From Toxorhynchites rutilus septentrionalis (Eukaryota > Arthropoda > Insecta > Diptera > Culicidae), in the NCBI RefSeq assembly GCF_029784135.1, contig NC_073745.1:310014258-310078257 (forward strand): 64,000 nucleotides of DNA, in the 5' to 3' direction. The position numbers and the translations under genes were made by a program. The notes under the pieces are model-generated. The model was not told the DNA's origin and searched no databases. It was given only the letters and a program-made list of their open reading frames with translations. This document shows, in pieces, positions 23,923-35,130 of the stretch (its first letter is position 1; each line of letters opens with the position of its first letter).

Positions 23923-25958
23923 GGCGAATTTCATGCCAACTCGACTGATCGTTGGCAGCACCATCTCAGATAGTAGTGAAACGTTTTGGGTGTAAAGATA
24001 TGGGTCATTTAAGCAACTTTGCATACTTGAAATATTCGAAAAATAATTAGACAACTTTTGGAAAAAGCCGAATTTTTTTCTGAAATTTTTACGAAAATTT
24101 ATAACTAAAAAACTATGATACCTACAAAATTCATGTCAAAGAATGAAATTGTTTAATTTTTTACGAATAAATACCAAAAATTTTTTGAAAAAAAATTTCG
24201 CTGAAAAGAAGTTATTTTAAAAATTAAAATTCATTTTTCTCAAAATCGTATTTTTTTAAATTCCCAAAAATATATATATGAATAGCCCTTAAACTTTCCA
24301 ACAAGTCGTCCATGCATCGGAAGATGGGCACTTTTACAGGGAAAAAGTTTTTCTAACAAAAACTTTTTTATATTTTCTTTGAAAAAAATACAACTAATCC
24401 TAATTTTGTTTAAAGTCAAGATAGCGATATATTGTATTCGAGAAAGTTTTAGATCTCATTAGAATGTAAACTTTTGTCGAAGACGTCAACTTTCTACCTG
24501 TTATAGTTTTTGGAATATAGGTCATTTTTGTATGAAGACTCCTGAAAAAAATTATGTTTTGCTCGTAATTTTTTTTAGTGTAAATTCTCACGTTTGACAT
24601 GTTCTTGACATGTTTCCAAATAAAGAAAAGTTACCAGAGCATGTTAATTGCGATAATTCATACATAAAAATGTTACGAATTAAACATTAATAGTATTTTT
24701 TTAAAGAAAAAAATGAAAAAGTTGTTGTTCGAAAAACTTTTTCCATGTAAATTTCATTGAAAAAAAATATTTTGAAAATAAAATCAATTTTTCTCGAAAA
24801 CATATGCTTTCAAAATTCTGAAGGAAATAAATATAAATAGCCCATAAAATTTCCAACAAGTTTTCCATATATCGGACGATGGGCACATTTACATGGAAGA
24901 AGTTTTTCGAACATAACCTTTTTTTTTTTTTTTTTTTTTTAACCAGTTCATTTATTTGTAAGGCTCAATCGCATAAGCTTTGCGGAGCCGCTAATTCAAG
25001 GTTTGTTTATACAAAGTTTCAACTAATTTCTATGTTTAGTAGGATTCGACCGAATACTCGCGGTTTACTCGAGGTTAAAAGGGCAACATTTTTGTGGGAC
25101 GGGTCAGGTTGGGGATATGGATATGAGGTATCGTTGTCTCAACCGAGGGTTGCCGCACAACCTTTTTTTTTATGTTTTCCTTTGAAAAAATGCTAATCAT
25201 GTTCAATTCGTAACATTTTTTTTGAATAAATTATCGCATTTTAAATGCTCTACTAACTTTTCTCTGTTTAGAAATCTGTCAAGAACGTGTCAAACGTGAG
25301 AATTTACACACAAAAATGTTACAAGCAAAAATTTTTTTTTCAGGAGTCTTCATACAAAAATGACATATATTCCAAAAACTATAAAAGATAGAAAGTTGAT
25401 GTATTCGACAAAAGTTTATAATTTAACAAGGTCTAACACTTTGTCGAATACACTATATCGCTATCTTGACTATAAACAAAATTAGGATAAATTGTATTTT
25501 TTTCAAAGAAAACATGAAAAAGTTGTTGTTCGAAAAACTTTTTCCCTGTAAAAGTGCCCATCTTCTGATGTATGGACTACTTGTTGGAAATTGTAAAGGC
25601 TATTCATATATATATTTTTGGGAATTTAAAAAAAAACGTTTTTGAGAAAAATGAATTTTAATTTTTAAAATAACTTGTTTGTCAGCGAGTTTTTCTTCCA
25701 AAATTTTTTTTGGTAAATTTTTGTGAAAATTAAAACAATTTGCTGCATTTCATGCTTTGACACGAATTTTGTAGGTATCACAGTTTTTAAATTATAATTT
25801 TTTGTAAAAAATTAAGAAAAAAAAGTAGTCTAATTGTTTTTCGAATATTTCAAGTATGCAAAGTTGCTTAAATGACCCATGTCTTTACACCCACCACGTT
25901 TCACTACTATCCGAGATGATGCTGCCAACTCCTAAGACGAATTGGCGTGAAATTCGTC
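23923..25958. mobile_element. 2-kb palindromic (foldback) element
   Basis: The left arm starting GGCGAATTTCATGCCAACTC is repeated in inverted order at the right, ending in the complement of GACGAATTTCACGCCAATTC. The arms run about 790 bp on the left (to about 24715) and about 770 bp on the right (from about 25188), with conserved blocks such as CATTTAAGCAACTTTGCATA and GTCAAGATAGCGATATATTG. The loop holds a divergent direct copy of part of the left arm (24780-24915 versus 24223-24362) and a poly(A) retroinsert. AATT abuts both ends and may be the target duplication. No coding is seen; it behaves like a long-TIR or foldback element. Confidence 0.85.
24928..25158 (-). mobile_element. poly(A) retroinsert in the palindrome loop
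   Basis: A T-run at 24919-24940 followed by about 220 bp, flanked by AACC plus nine T (24915-24927, 25159-25171), is a reverse-oriented insertion with a poly(A) tail. On the minus strand it ends AAATAAATGAACTGGTT before the A-run. No clear A and B boxes are visible, so it could be a SINE or a 5'-truncated LINE. Confidence 0.65.
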
Positions 25959-28213
25959 AATTGCAAACATTTGAGCCCTCACTTCAGTTGATTGCACACA
26001 GTTCCTAATTTCATGGCAGAATAACCCCCCAACGCTCTCTCTTCTCAATTGCGCGGGGGGTCAATCGCATTAAATGGATGGAACGTACAAAGAAACTAAT
26101 TCCCAGCGGCAAATCTCCGACTTAACGTTCTTTTTGCCTTCCACTGCAACATCCAGCACAACACACAATTGCTTCTACAAATTGAATTAGCGGCGAAAAG
26201 CTGTTGAAGGAATAAGATAATCAATTCACAGTGAGTTCAACGGCTTCCACGCTTATGCTCTCTGTGTTTACCTCCTTCCGCCAAGCGTGTGCTCGCGCAG
26301 CAGTTGGCGGGGTATGGGAGAACCCACCATCAACCGTCTTAGCAATGGTTCCGAGGGCAGGAGCGCAAGCAATCCACGAGCAATAACATTCATCCATTTG
26401 TTGCACTATGTACTTCAGCCCTGGGGAAATTGTTGGTACCAATTTGACGAACGCGCGCTGCTGCGATCATCATCATCGTCATTGCAGCAATCATGCGTAA
26501 TCTGAGACCGGCCTTTTTCACCACACGATACCTTGTCCGTATAGCCTCCCTGTCTCAGTCCTACACCTTGAGCTTTGGGTAAGCTCTGTTTTATTGCCGA
26601 TCGATTGTAAACAACATAGTTTTGCAGGTCAAGCCAAGCCTCCATCGCAATAGCGGTTTCTAGCAGCGAGTCCATTGAACTTGTCGATAGACCGACCATA
26701 CCTGGTAAAGGCAAAATTTTAGGCATGGGAACTTTCAAAGCCGGATACAGGTTTTCTCTTCTAATAATTCTTTCACCTTTCGATTCGAGGCATGTGTTGA
26801 ACAAGAGTGGATGGTTCCTTTTTTCTCGCACAAATCGTCATTTGGCAGTTTTTGGGGTTTCCACAGCTACGCCACGACTCGCAACACTCGCTCGATTGGC
26901 ATGCTTTCGATGTTTTGTACCTTGACGTAAGCCTTCGCGCGTATAAGAAAAAAAACTAAATCTTTTTTGTATTGAGAACACGTTTTTTTCCTGTCTGCCT
27001 CCGTTTTACCGTGGTAGATCTATGATTTTTTTGATTGCTGCACTTTGGGATTGTAGCGCGAAATTGCCCCCCGTCAACCGGCAAATAAGCAACTGCCGCG
27101 CGCATTTTGGTAAGAAGCACATCGAGTGAATTGGATACACCACAATAAAAAGTGTCCTCGTTGTTGGTTTTGTTTTCATTTAATTCGATATCACTGCCAT
27201 CCGTTTTTTTTTTGCGAATGAATCGTTTGATACAACAAAGGAATCTCGCATTGTGGGGTCTGCGATGATTTTCTGGCAAGTAATTGCATGATTATTTTTT
27301 TCCAAGGTTCTGATGTATGAAAACAAACCCATCCGCTCACTGATAGTATAAATTGAATCAAAATACAAATGGAAAATGAAGAGCTTCGGATAACTCGAAT
27401 ATATCAAGAACTCCTGCCGTTGGAGCGGTTTAATAACAAATTAAAACAGGATTTAATTGCGTAACCAAATACAAACAGCACGCGCCATGAGGTTGGCCTC
27501 TAATTTATGCCTGGTAACTTCGGTGGAGTTGGAATTAGGAGCATGTGCACGAATCCATTGACCCATAACGTGATTCTCGTGTAGACTATTATTCAATTAG
27601 CAGTCGATTCTTGAACCAGTTTATAAGCGATAAAAAGCATTGGATATCCATGCACACGTTACATTAACAAAGTCGATATCATGCTGTTTTCGTATCCGAA
27701 GACTTCACGCTCTTAGATCTCTCCGAAGATCCTTTGGATAAGAGAGGAACCCTTCTACTGTGCACATTCCGCGTTCGAATGAATCTTCAACGATATTATC
27801 AGTATTACAGCGGTGGAAAAAGATGAGTTAAAACAAATTTAAAAAAAAGATTTTTTCTGAACAGCAAATATTCGCTCTCCAGTTATTTTCATACGCCAAG
27901 CAACCCATACTTCCACAGAAATATTCGATTTTACTAGGTACTGAGGTCAAATGCGATCGAGCGACTATCTAGGACGCACGTTTACCTGTTTTGATGTAAC
28001 GACGCTGCACGACGTTCAAAACATACATTTTCCATCTGTGTGATGTTGATTGATGAAGAAATTATATCTAATTTTTCTCCAAATATTCGTTCTAGTACAC
28101 ATTTTTTCTAAACCACGAGTCTCGAGTCATGGCTCAGAAATATCCCTCTAGAAACGGGCAATGCACAGCATCACTTTTTTTTAAAGCATGTGTGTATACT
28201 TGTATTTTACATT
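25959..28213. other. unassigned DNA, comparatively G+C-rich
   Basis: Region 26150-27100 is less A+T-rich than its surroundings and has no repeats shared with the window. A minus-strand frame at 26415-26831 (138 codons) contains no known domain. It could be single-copy host sequence. Confidence 0.35.
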
Positions 28214-28532
28214 CGGAGATGTAGTAAGATTCAGCCTTGGAATTGTATCGATCATTTCCGGGGAAGTAACTTTCATCGTCCAAAGCAAAAAAAAAAAATC
28301 CGGAATGATTCGGTTAAATCTCAATGCCGCTGGATGACCAACCGGATCACCTTCAAAATTTGGTCCTCACTATATTACGGTGCTCTTGATCAGTGTTGAA
28401 ATGTGTTGTGTTGATGTTGGAGATGTAATAGGATTCAGCCTTGGAATTTTATCGATCATTTCCGGGGAAGTAACTTTCATCGTCCAAAGCAAAACTAAAT
28501 CCGGAATGATCCGGTTAAATCTCAATGCCGCT
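28214..28532. repeat. about 115-bp direct repeat, two copies
   Basis: 28214-28330 and 28420-28532 share CGATCATTTCCGGGGAAGTA and most flanking bases; the first copy has an A12 run where the second has AAAACTAAA. The copies are about 205 bp apart. Confidence 0.9.
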
Positions 28533-28639
28533 GCCTTGAACCAGTGTTCACAAAAATCATCTTTGCTAAGCTCAAACGCATATATTTTCGGGCTAGGTTG
28601 CATCGAAAACCTATATATTCCAAACGAGAATCAAAATGA

Positions 28640-29744
28640 CAGATCCAAGCAACCAGTGTATATGAGCAAATGAACCTTTGTTCTTCAATATGTATTGAAG
28701 TTTACTTTCCCACCCAGTGACATTTTCGTGTTGATTATTGAAGACGTCGGAATTGAATTCCATTTTAGCCAAATGAATATCAGCTGTTCCCGATGTTGCA
28801 AACCACTTGACGGTAGCTACAACCACTCGTTGCATCCGTTCCGCATATGCCGTTGTTACCGTCTCGCCAAATAGAATACTGCGCAAATTCTCGCAAAGTT
28901 CGATTCATCGAACTCTGGTATTTTTGTTCCCTGAATGGTCCAGCCTGAATAATCTTTTTATTTTTGAATTTTGACTCATTTTTGACTGGCAGTGAAGTAC
29001 GAATATCGTTTCGAATGTGGTGAATATCAATTTGTTGCTTTTGATATTCAAAGTATGATTAACAGCGAAGTTATGAACCCCACTCAATCCCGCATTCATT
29101 CATTATAGCAGATATGTTCATGCATCAGCGATATGAACAAAATGAACTCGTTGGTTATTGTCATCAATATAATGAGGGCAGTGAGTTTCAAGCTGAAAAA
29201 AAGTCATTTACACTGAAACAAACTCATATTCGTTACTCGTGAATATTTGTTGATATTTTATAACACTGCTCTTGACTTTTGTCACCAGCGAGCGAGCGAG
29301 AAAAAGAGGCAGTTTTATGCGAAGGTATCTACAAGCCGTCCGATGACAGCTCGAAGACCGGAAGTTGTCGCTGGAAGATTCTTGCGAATGAAGAAAATGG
29401 CGGTCTAGCCGATTTTACCGTCTCCAAAATCGTAAAAAAATGATTGCGGGGCTTCGGTTACGGGCGAGAAAAAACACGCACATGATAACTAACCGCAACA
29501 AACTGTAAGTGGAACACTGTCACAAGATTTGGAATTTCCGAAAAAAAATCGAAGATCTTGTCCACAGATAAATGGTTCCGATCACGCGTCGAATTCTGGA
29601 ACCGATCGTTAAATGACACGGCTAACAAGTACCAAAAAAGTACAGGGCTACTCGAGATGGCTGCGTATGAATACAGCTCTAAAGATGCGTAAAGTCGGGG
29701 TTTGGCGAATACTTGAGATTTTAAGACATCTATTTTGTGTTGTT
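28640..29744. other. unassigned DNA with a possible transposon scrap
   Basis: 29300-29720 has frames with runs such as SKTGSCRWKILANEENGG and VSKIVKK that suggest a decayed coding region, but no family can be named. The rest shows nothing. Confidence 0.3.
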
Positions 29745-30560
29745 TGTAGCGGCTTCAATACATTTTATGATGCAGTCCACTAGATCGATACTAAATATTG
29801 CAGTTTTGACTGCACAAATGCTTGATACATAGTAATTAGTTGTTTTCTAGCCAGCAGGTTCTCGATTATCCAAAATAATCAACATGAGCCCTCCAGCTTA
29901 ATGTAGAGTCAAATAATAATCCGAGGTATTCGAAGGTATCGACCTTTTCAATTGTTGTTGTACCAATTCTCAGCTCAGCATGACTAACAATTCTCATTCG
30001 CGTTTCATGAAATATCATATATTTTGTCTTCGTAAGGTTCAAGGATAAGAGATTCTCTGCGAAAAAAAAATCAGTAATGTTCGCATGTCTTCCTTCATTT
30101 GATTGATTCGGTCAGCAGAGTTTGTTGCTACTTATGTCAATGGAGTGCTGTCCGCAAATAGCCTAGGTTTACTGGTTTACTGGTTTAGTAGGATCTGGCC
30201 AGATCGTTTATGTAACCAGATGAGACTCATTAAAACTTTCTGTTACCTGTTACCACCGGGGCAAAAAAAATGTGGTGAACCTTAATAAAGGACGCTGCAA
30301 TTTCGTCATGTCCAGAACTTTTATTGATTTTCACATTGCTGGTCTTAACAAAAACCTCTTGGATTGTTGCAGGTCGAAGAATTATGGTTGACTGTTCGCA
30401 ATGATCCAATGATCATTAAAATCACGGTTGGTGGAAATGGTACTGGCTGGCTCGGATCTGATCGCACTAAAGTATTCATGAAATTTAGCAGCAGTTGTGG
30501 GTTCATGAGTGATTGAATGATTCTCATTAATGTTATGGTGTTTGGATTGGCAGCATGGCT
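29745..30560 (-). pseudogene. non-LTR reverse transcriptase relic (Jockey/CR1-like)
   Basis: Read on the minus strand from 30560, shifting frames give NHSITHEPTTAAKFHEYFSA, then VKTSNVKINKSSGHDEIAAS, the first RT block, then ADRINQMKEDMR, NLTKTKYMIFHETRMRIVSH, IEKVDTFEYLGLLFDSTLSW and finally QLITMYQAFVQSKLQYLVSI. The order of palm, K-T-K-Y-M-I-F and F-x-Y-L-G-L blocks is that of LINE reverse transcriptases. The part between the first RT block and the QMKED helix, including the QG and FADD motifs, is largely deleted (about 30140-30270). Multiple frameshifts and stops make it an old relic; neither endonuclease nor 3' end was found. Confidence 0.75.
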
Positions 30561-31885
30561 TAAAACTGGACTCGGTTTTCTTTTTTAGAAGGAGATAAAG
30601 CGTATACGGAGCTGTACACGGTCATAAAAACCATATTCTAACGTGGGTTACATACTGATACTAATTTCAACGAACAGAGACCCCATGTCACATCTCGAAC
30701 AACTGAACAACGACAAAAGATAATTTAATCGATGATTATCCATAGCTTCAGGCGCTAACAAACATATACCTTCTTCCAATCATGCAAATCATGCAAAAAA
30801 AATTTTAATTGTTACAGTGCTTAACCCTTTCGCTACGACCGTCGTCTACAGGCGACATCCGCGCGACGACCCGTATGTACGAGTGTCGTCTATAGACGTC
30901 AAAGCCGAGAATTAATTTGGAAATATTGCTGTTGTGCGAATTGCTAACGCCGCTGACTGGAAACACTATATGCATTGAAATGCATTTGTTGGATAGATAA
31001 TGGGACTGAACAGCGGAATATGTTTTCAATTTCTCTTTACTGATTCTAGAGTCTATACCGCACATGTCACGTGACATCAAGCAAGTTGCATAATTTGGTT
31101 TGTTCTTGAGTTTCTATCTTTGAAAGCAATTAGGATTATTAAGATTCGACAGTCGTCGGCGGCGATGGCGAGGGCGTCCAAAATGGCCGTTTAGGTGATT
31201 GTTTCTAAATTAGCCTTTTTAAGGCTTGAGGCGAATGAACTGTAAGAATTTGAAATCTCTCTCTCTTTCTCTTTACTTTTTTCACTCTAATCAGCGTTCA
31301 ACCAAGATCATGTGTTGAAGGTGAAAGTTAATTTGGAATTTATTATTCATTGATCTTTATATTTTTTTTTTCTGGAGAGGAGCTTGTGTGAAACCGACTG
31401 TCAAAATCAATAACTTATGTAATATCCAAGTTGGGTTTCAAGATCTATTAGCAAAATTACACATCACACGATCCCAAAAACACAATTCCCGAAGAAATAA
31501 TACATTTTTAACCTGGAAACAATGCATGAATTCGCGAAAATTGAATGATCGATCGAAAAAGTCATCAATATAGAGTGCGCTTGGGCATCGGTTGCAAACT
31601 GAAGGTGAAAATTTATTCCGCAGCGGTGGCTTTCTGTTGCCGTTCTGCAAAAGGTGCTGAATAAAGCCCTGTCAATTTATAATCGGTGCACTTTCAATCG
31701 GATACATGTCAGAATCTATCTTACTCAGAATAAAACATTATTAGATGAAAATATTGTGTATTTATTGTTGTTTAAGAATACAATGGAATTTTCATGGAAT
31801 GGAATACAATGGGTTTCCCTGTTTTAATTCCCTCGAATAAAAATTCGAACTTTGGACTTGATACTCTGTTTCTTTGATACAGTGG
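30561..31885. other. mostly unassigned DNA
   Basis: Includes an isolated piggyBac-like terminus at about 30821 and a 66-bp stretch (31525-31590) resembling 59140-59205. No coding recognised. Confidence 0.4.
30825..30905. mobile_element. possible piggyBac-like end
   Basis: TTAA (30821-30824) is followed by CCCTTTCGCTACGACC and then GTCGTCTA-GACGAC-type inverted motifs repeated twice. TTAA plus CCCTTT is the piggyBac terminus pattern. No matching right end was seen nearby. Confidence 0.35.
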
Positions 31886-31990
31886 ACGAATTTCACGCCA
31901 ATTCGACTTGTCACTGGCAGCAGCATCTGTGAAACTTTATGGGTTCGAAGACATTAGTCATTTGAGCAACTTTGCATGCATGAAATCTCA
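31886..31990. mobile_element. isolated end of the foldback family
   Basis: GACGAATTTCACGCCAATTC followed by GGCAGCAGCATCT and TTGAGCAACTTTGCATG parallels the first 100 bp of the element at 23923, with small deletions. No inverted partner was seen. Confidence 0.7.
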
Positions 31991-32551
31991 AACATTTTTA
32001 GAAGGGCCTAAGTTTCTCTATACACCCACGTCGACAAACTAGGTATGTTGACCACATCCACGTCCGAAAGACCTGTCTTCCCTTTAAAAGCCTTCATGAT
32101 GCTCTGACGTAATTTACGATCCACTGTACCGCTTCGACGCCTTGTTCTAGAGAACGTTTATCGAAAGGTTCACTCCGACAAACGTTCTCCAGAACGTTTT
32201 AGCACTCGGTTTTGGGTTTTGGGTCGAGTTTTCAAAACTTTTGTGCACACTTAATCCTCTTCTTTGTTCTTCTATCAGGGAGCAACTAAAACAAACCACA
32301 ACTTCATTCATTTTTGCGCAGGATTTCAAGAGAAAGATTTTATGAATAAACTGACCGAAAATTTTAGAACCGACCGCTGGGAGCGCTGTACTGAGAAAGA
32401 AGCGCAACGATTTTAAATACCCAGAGTTTTAGCAGAATTTGTGGATTGTTTCTTTGGGAATTATGTGCATATTCTTCTGTTGTCACACAAAGATAAATGC
32501 ATCAACGCGACTTATAATACAACATAACAAGACAGCTAAAATCGGAAGATC
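31991..32551. other. unassigned DNA
   Basis: A local inverted repeat of AACGTTCTC(C)AGAACGTT type sits at 32150-32202; otherwise nothing. Confidence 0.45.
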
Positions 32552-32553
32552 TA

Positions 32554-33828
32554 ACGGGTGTTAAATAAAAAATGAGATTTTTTTCAATACCTTTCAGTAA
32601 CTCAAATAAAGAGCGTAACATTTTCTTTCTCCAATAAAATTGCTCTTTGGGCTCCCTAGAAACAGTAGGCGTGTTTGGTTTTGCTAGTTTGAATTTAGTC
32701 AAAGCAAAGATGGCGTCGAAACAGCACGTGCTCCGCGAACGCATTATACGGTTCTACGAAACGCGGTTCACGGTGGCACATTTTAAGGAAGAAAATGTAC
32801 CTCTCAGTACGGTATATCGTATCCTGGGTTCCCTGAACGTAGAGCGGAAGGTCGGAAGTGGTCGTCCGGTGACGATAATGACGAAGCAGAGGAAGACATC
32901 GTTAAAGAAGCTGTTTGACAACAAGGACGCAACCAGCCTGCGTGACGCCGGTCGGAAATATGGCTGCTCCCACGTATTGATCCATCGGACCCTCAAGATG
33001 GAAGGAATCGTCTGCAGGAAGAAGACGAGGTCGCCGGAGTACACGGAGCAGATTGAGACGGTTAAATCACAGTGTCGGTGGATGACCAAAAAATACCGCG
33101 GGACGTTTTTCGTTCTGGACGACGAAAGCTATTTTCCGCTGTCCAAAACGCATATTCCAGGAAATGATAATTACTACTCCAGCGACAAGTCATCCACACC
33201 GCCTGAAGTGAAATACAAGTTTAAGCACAAGTTTGAAAAAAAGGTTATGTTATACATCGCCATTTCCGACCGGGGCATTTCAAAGCCTTGGTTTAAGCCG
33301 AGCGGTCTGGCAATCAACCAACAAATCTATCGAGAAGAGTGCCTTGATAAAATCCTGCTGCCGTTCCTGAACGAGCATCACGCGGATAGGAAGTACGTCT
33401 TCTGGCCGGACGAGGCGTCTTCCCATTACGCCAAGAAGACGCTGGCGTATCTTGAGGAGAAAAAAGATACCGTTCGTGCCGAAAGATCGTAACCCAACAA
33501 ACTTGCCCCAGTACCGCCCAATAGAGGATTTTTTTGGCTCACTCAGTGCCCTAGTATATAAAAACAATTGGAGGGCCAAGGACACGAAGCAACTGACTAC
33601 AAGAATCCGGAATTGTATCCGGAAAATGGACGTAAGTGTCGTACAACGTTCTTGTGAGAGTATCGCGATAAAGTTGCGTCGAACAGCAGACCACGGCCCT
33701 TACTCAAACATTCACTGACATTTTTTTGAAGAAAATACATCATGTTATTAATAAAAAATACTGAAATTGATGAAAAAAAAAATTTTATATGTGATTAAAA
33801 AAATTGTCATTTTTTATTTAACACCCGT
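32554..33828 (+). mobile_element. second DD37E element with perfect 22-bp TIRs
   Basis: ACGGGTGTTAAATAAAAAAT begins the left end and its exact complement closes the right end (22 of 22 bases), flanked by TA (32552-32553, 33829-33830). Length 1,275 bp with a single long reading frame. The perfect ends suggest the most recent DNA-transposon insertion in the window. Confidence 0.95.
32710..33718 (+). pseudogene. DD37E transposase with a one-base frameshift
   Basis: The ATG at 32710 (MASKQHVLRERIIRFYETRF) is preferred over upstream in-frame sequence because it starts just before the first helix-turn-helix; a second HTH follows (LRDAGRKYGCSHVLIHRTLK). The core has VLDDESYF (first Asp), WPDEASSHYAKK (second Asp codon at 33409) and YRPIEDFFG (Glu codon at 33524), with 37 residues between them once the frameshift is allowed for. 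That frameshift is a single extra A in the run 33460-33465; beyond it the frame continues VPKDRNPTNLPQYRPIEDF to the stop at 33716-33718. No other stops or lost residues were seen in about 335 codons. The sequence is clearly a different family from the DD37E protein at 20716. Confidence 0.93.
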
Positions 33829-33830
33829 TA

Positions 33831-34119
33831 TTCTCGGATAATACGCGAACAGACATTTGTGGTGATTGATTTTAATATTTGAAGATTTAAATAATTTGCT
33901 TCAGCTTTGAAGCTATTCCCAACAAAACTAGATAGTGTCACATACACACTTATACTAAACGTTTAACAATGTGAGATCAGCTAATCAAAAGCTAGTTTAA
34001 AGAAAATCAAACCGAGGGCATAATACATTGCACAGTCCTATATTTGTTTAAAAAGGGCAACAGGTAAAGCACAGATTGATTGTACTCGATCATCCAGAAC
34101 CAGGATTTTCATGTAAATT
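33831..34119. other. unassigned DNA
   Basis: Nothing recognisable. Confidence 0.5.
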
Positions 34120-34303
34120 GGCATATTCGGTGTAGGTGACAGCGTCACGAATAATGTTTTCCAGGAATACTTTCAGCATTCCTCGGTAAATGAGGCCAAA
34201 GATACGCTTGACAGCACCTCGGCTAGCTAAACGACGGATAGCGAGTTTCGCAGTTCCCTGGTTTGTTACCAAGTCCTTTGTTTCCCTTGCCGCGTCCAGT
34301 CAT
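34120..34303 (-). pseudogene. histone H4 pseudogene
   Basis: On the minus strand, ATG at 34301-34303 starts [12 protein letters not shown], matching the H4 N-terminus; after a deletion of about 20 residues and a frameshift the sequence reads [20 protein letters not shown], then [20 protein letters not shown]. This is the H4 histone-fold, with the loss of the four residues expected before VLKVF and truncation after TEHA, so alpha-3 and the C-terminal tail are missing. It cannot encode a functional histone. There is no intron or poly(A) evidence, so whether it came from a retrocopy or a duplicated histone cluster is unclear. It lies 36 bp left of a TA-flanked element. Confidence 0.85.
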
Positions 34304-34338
34304 GTTGGCTGATGAGAAGTATGGTGTTGACGAAAGTA

Positions 34339-35120
34339 GGGTAACACGGGGTGAGTTGGACATACAGGATGATTTGGACTACCCCTTCATCTCAAAAAGT
34401 ACGACTCAGTAAAGTTCTGTTCGCCTACAGAAAAGGAACCATTTGATGTAGCGAAACTGTAAGTTTGATAACAATAAATGAAATTAATTGCATTTTATTT
34501 TTTTTTGTTGTGTGGGGTGACATGGACACGTTTCTGTGGGGTAAATTGGTCCTACAGGTTTGAGGATTTTCTTTGGTCTAATTGATTCCAGATGCCGCTG
34601 AATTACAAAAAGAGGATGGGCAGACAACGTTGGAAGAAGGAGGAGCTTGAAAGAGCAACGCAGGCCAAAAGGACGGATTTTCTTTGACCAAGCATCGAAA
34701 GCGATTTTCAAACGCTCGAACAACAGATCCAGATCCAAAAGATCCATGCAGAATTCGAGATGGTCTCAATCCATTTTTTCTGGTCTGGAATCTGGTCAAG
34801 ACACCTGGTATCGATCTCAGAACACTGTTACTGATTTTTACATTATCCCAAAATACTTTACATAAACATAAGCATGATTTTTTCGATGAAACAAACACTG
34901 GACCAGACGGTCCAAATCACCCCGCATCAAATTTTAATGTCCATCTCTTTTCTTCTAGGATATATTTGGTAATTTGAAGCTTGATATAATGATTAATCAT
35001 TATTCATTGATAGAAAACAAGTGTAGCTCAGAGTACAATGTGACATTTTTTATTTAGACCGTATTGATTTGGAAATATTAGGCAATTTGCTTAGGTGGTC
35101 CAAATTCCCCACATTTCCCC
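34339..35120 (+). mobile_element. pogo-like TA-flanked element
   Basis: Left end GGGTAACACGGGGTGAGTTG and right-end complement GGGGAAATGTGGGGAATTTG match loosely (about 15 of 23), with TA at both sides. Internal copies of TGGGGTRA motifs occur (34513, 34539). ATG at 34592 starts YKKRMGRQRWKKEELERATQ, the first part of a pipsqueak-type HTH; the remaining frame is broken and no CENP-B HTH or DDE domain is visible. CGAAAG is repeated immediately outside both TA dinucleotides (34331-34336, 35123-35128). Confidence 0.7.
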
Positions 35121-35130
35121 TACGAAAGTA

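Noticed and set aside
26415..26831. 138-codon minus-strand frame
   Set aside because: No recognisable domain; retained only as part of an unassigned G+C-richer region.
28300..28345. Similarity of SQCRWMT at 28318 to the DD37E transposase (33070)
   Set aside because: Seven residues shared by chance at the edge of a direct repeat; no further transposase similarity on either side.
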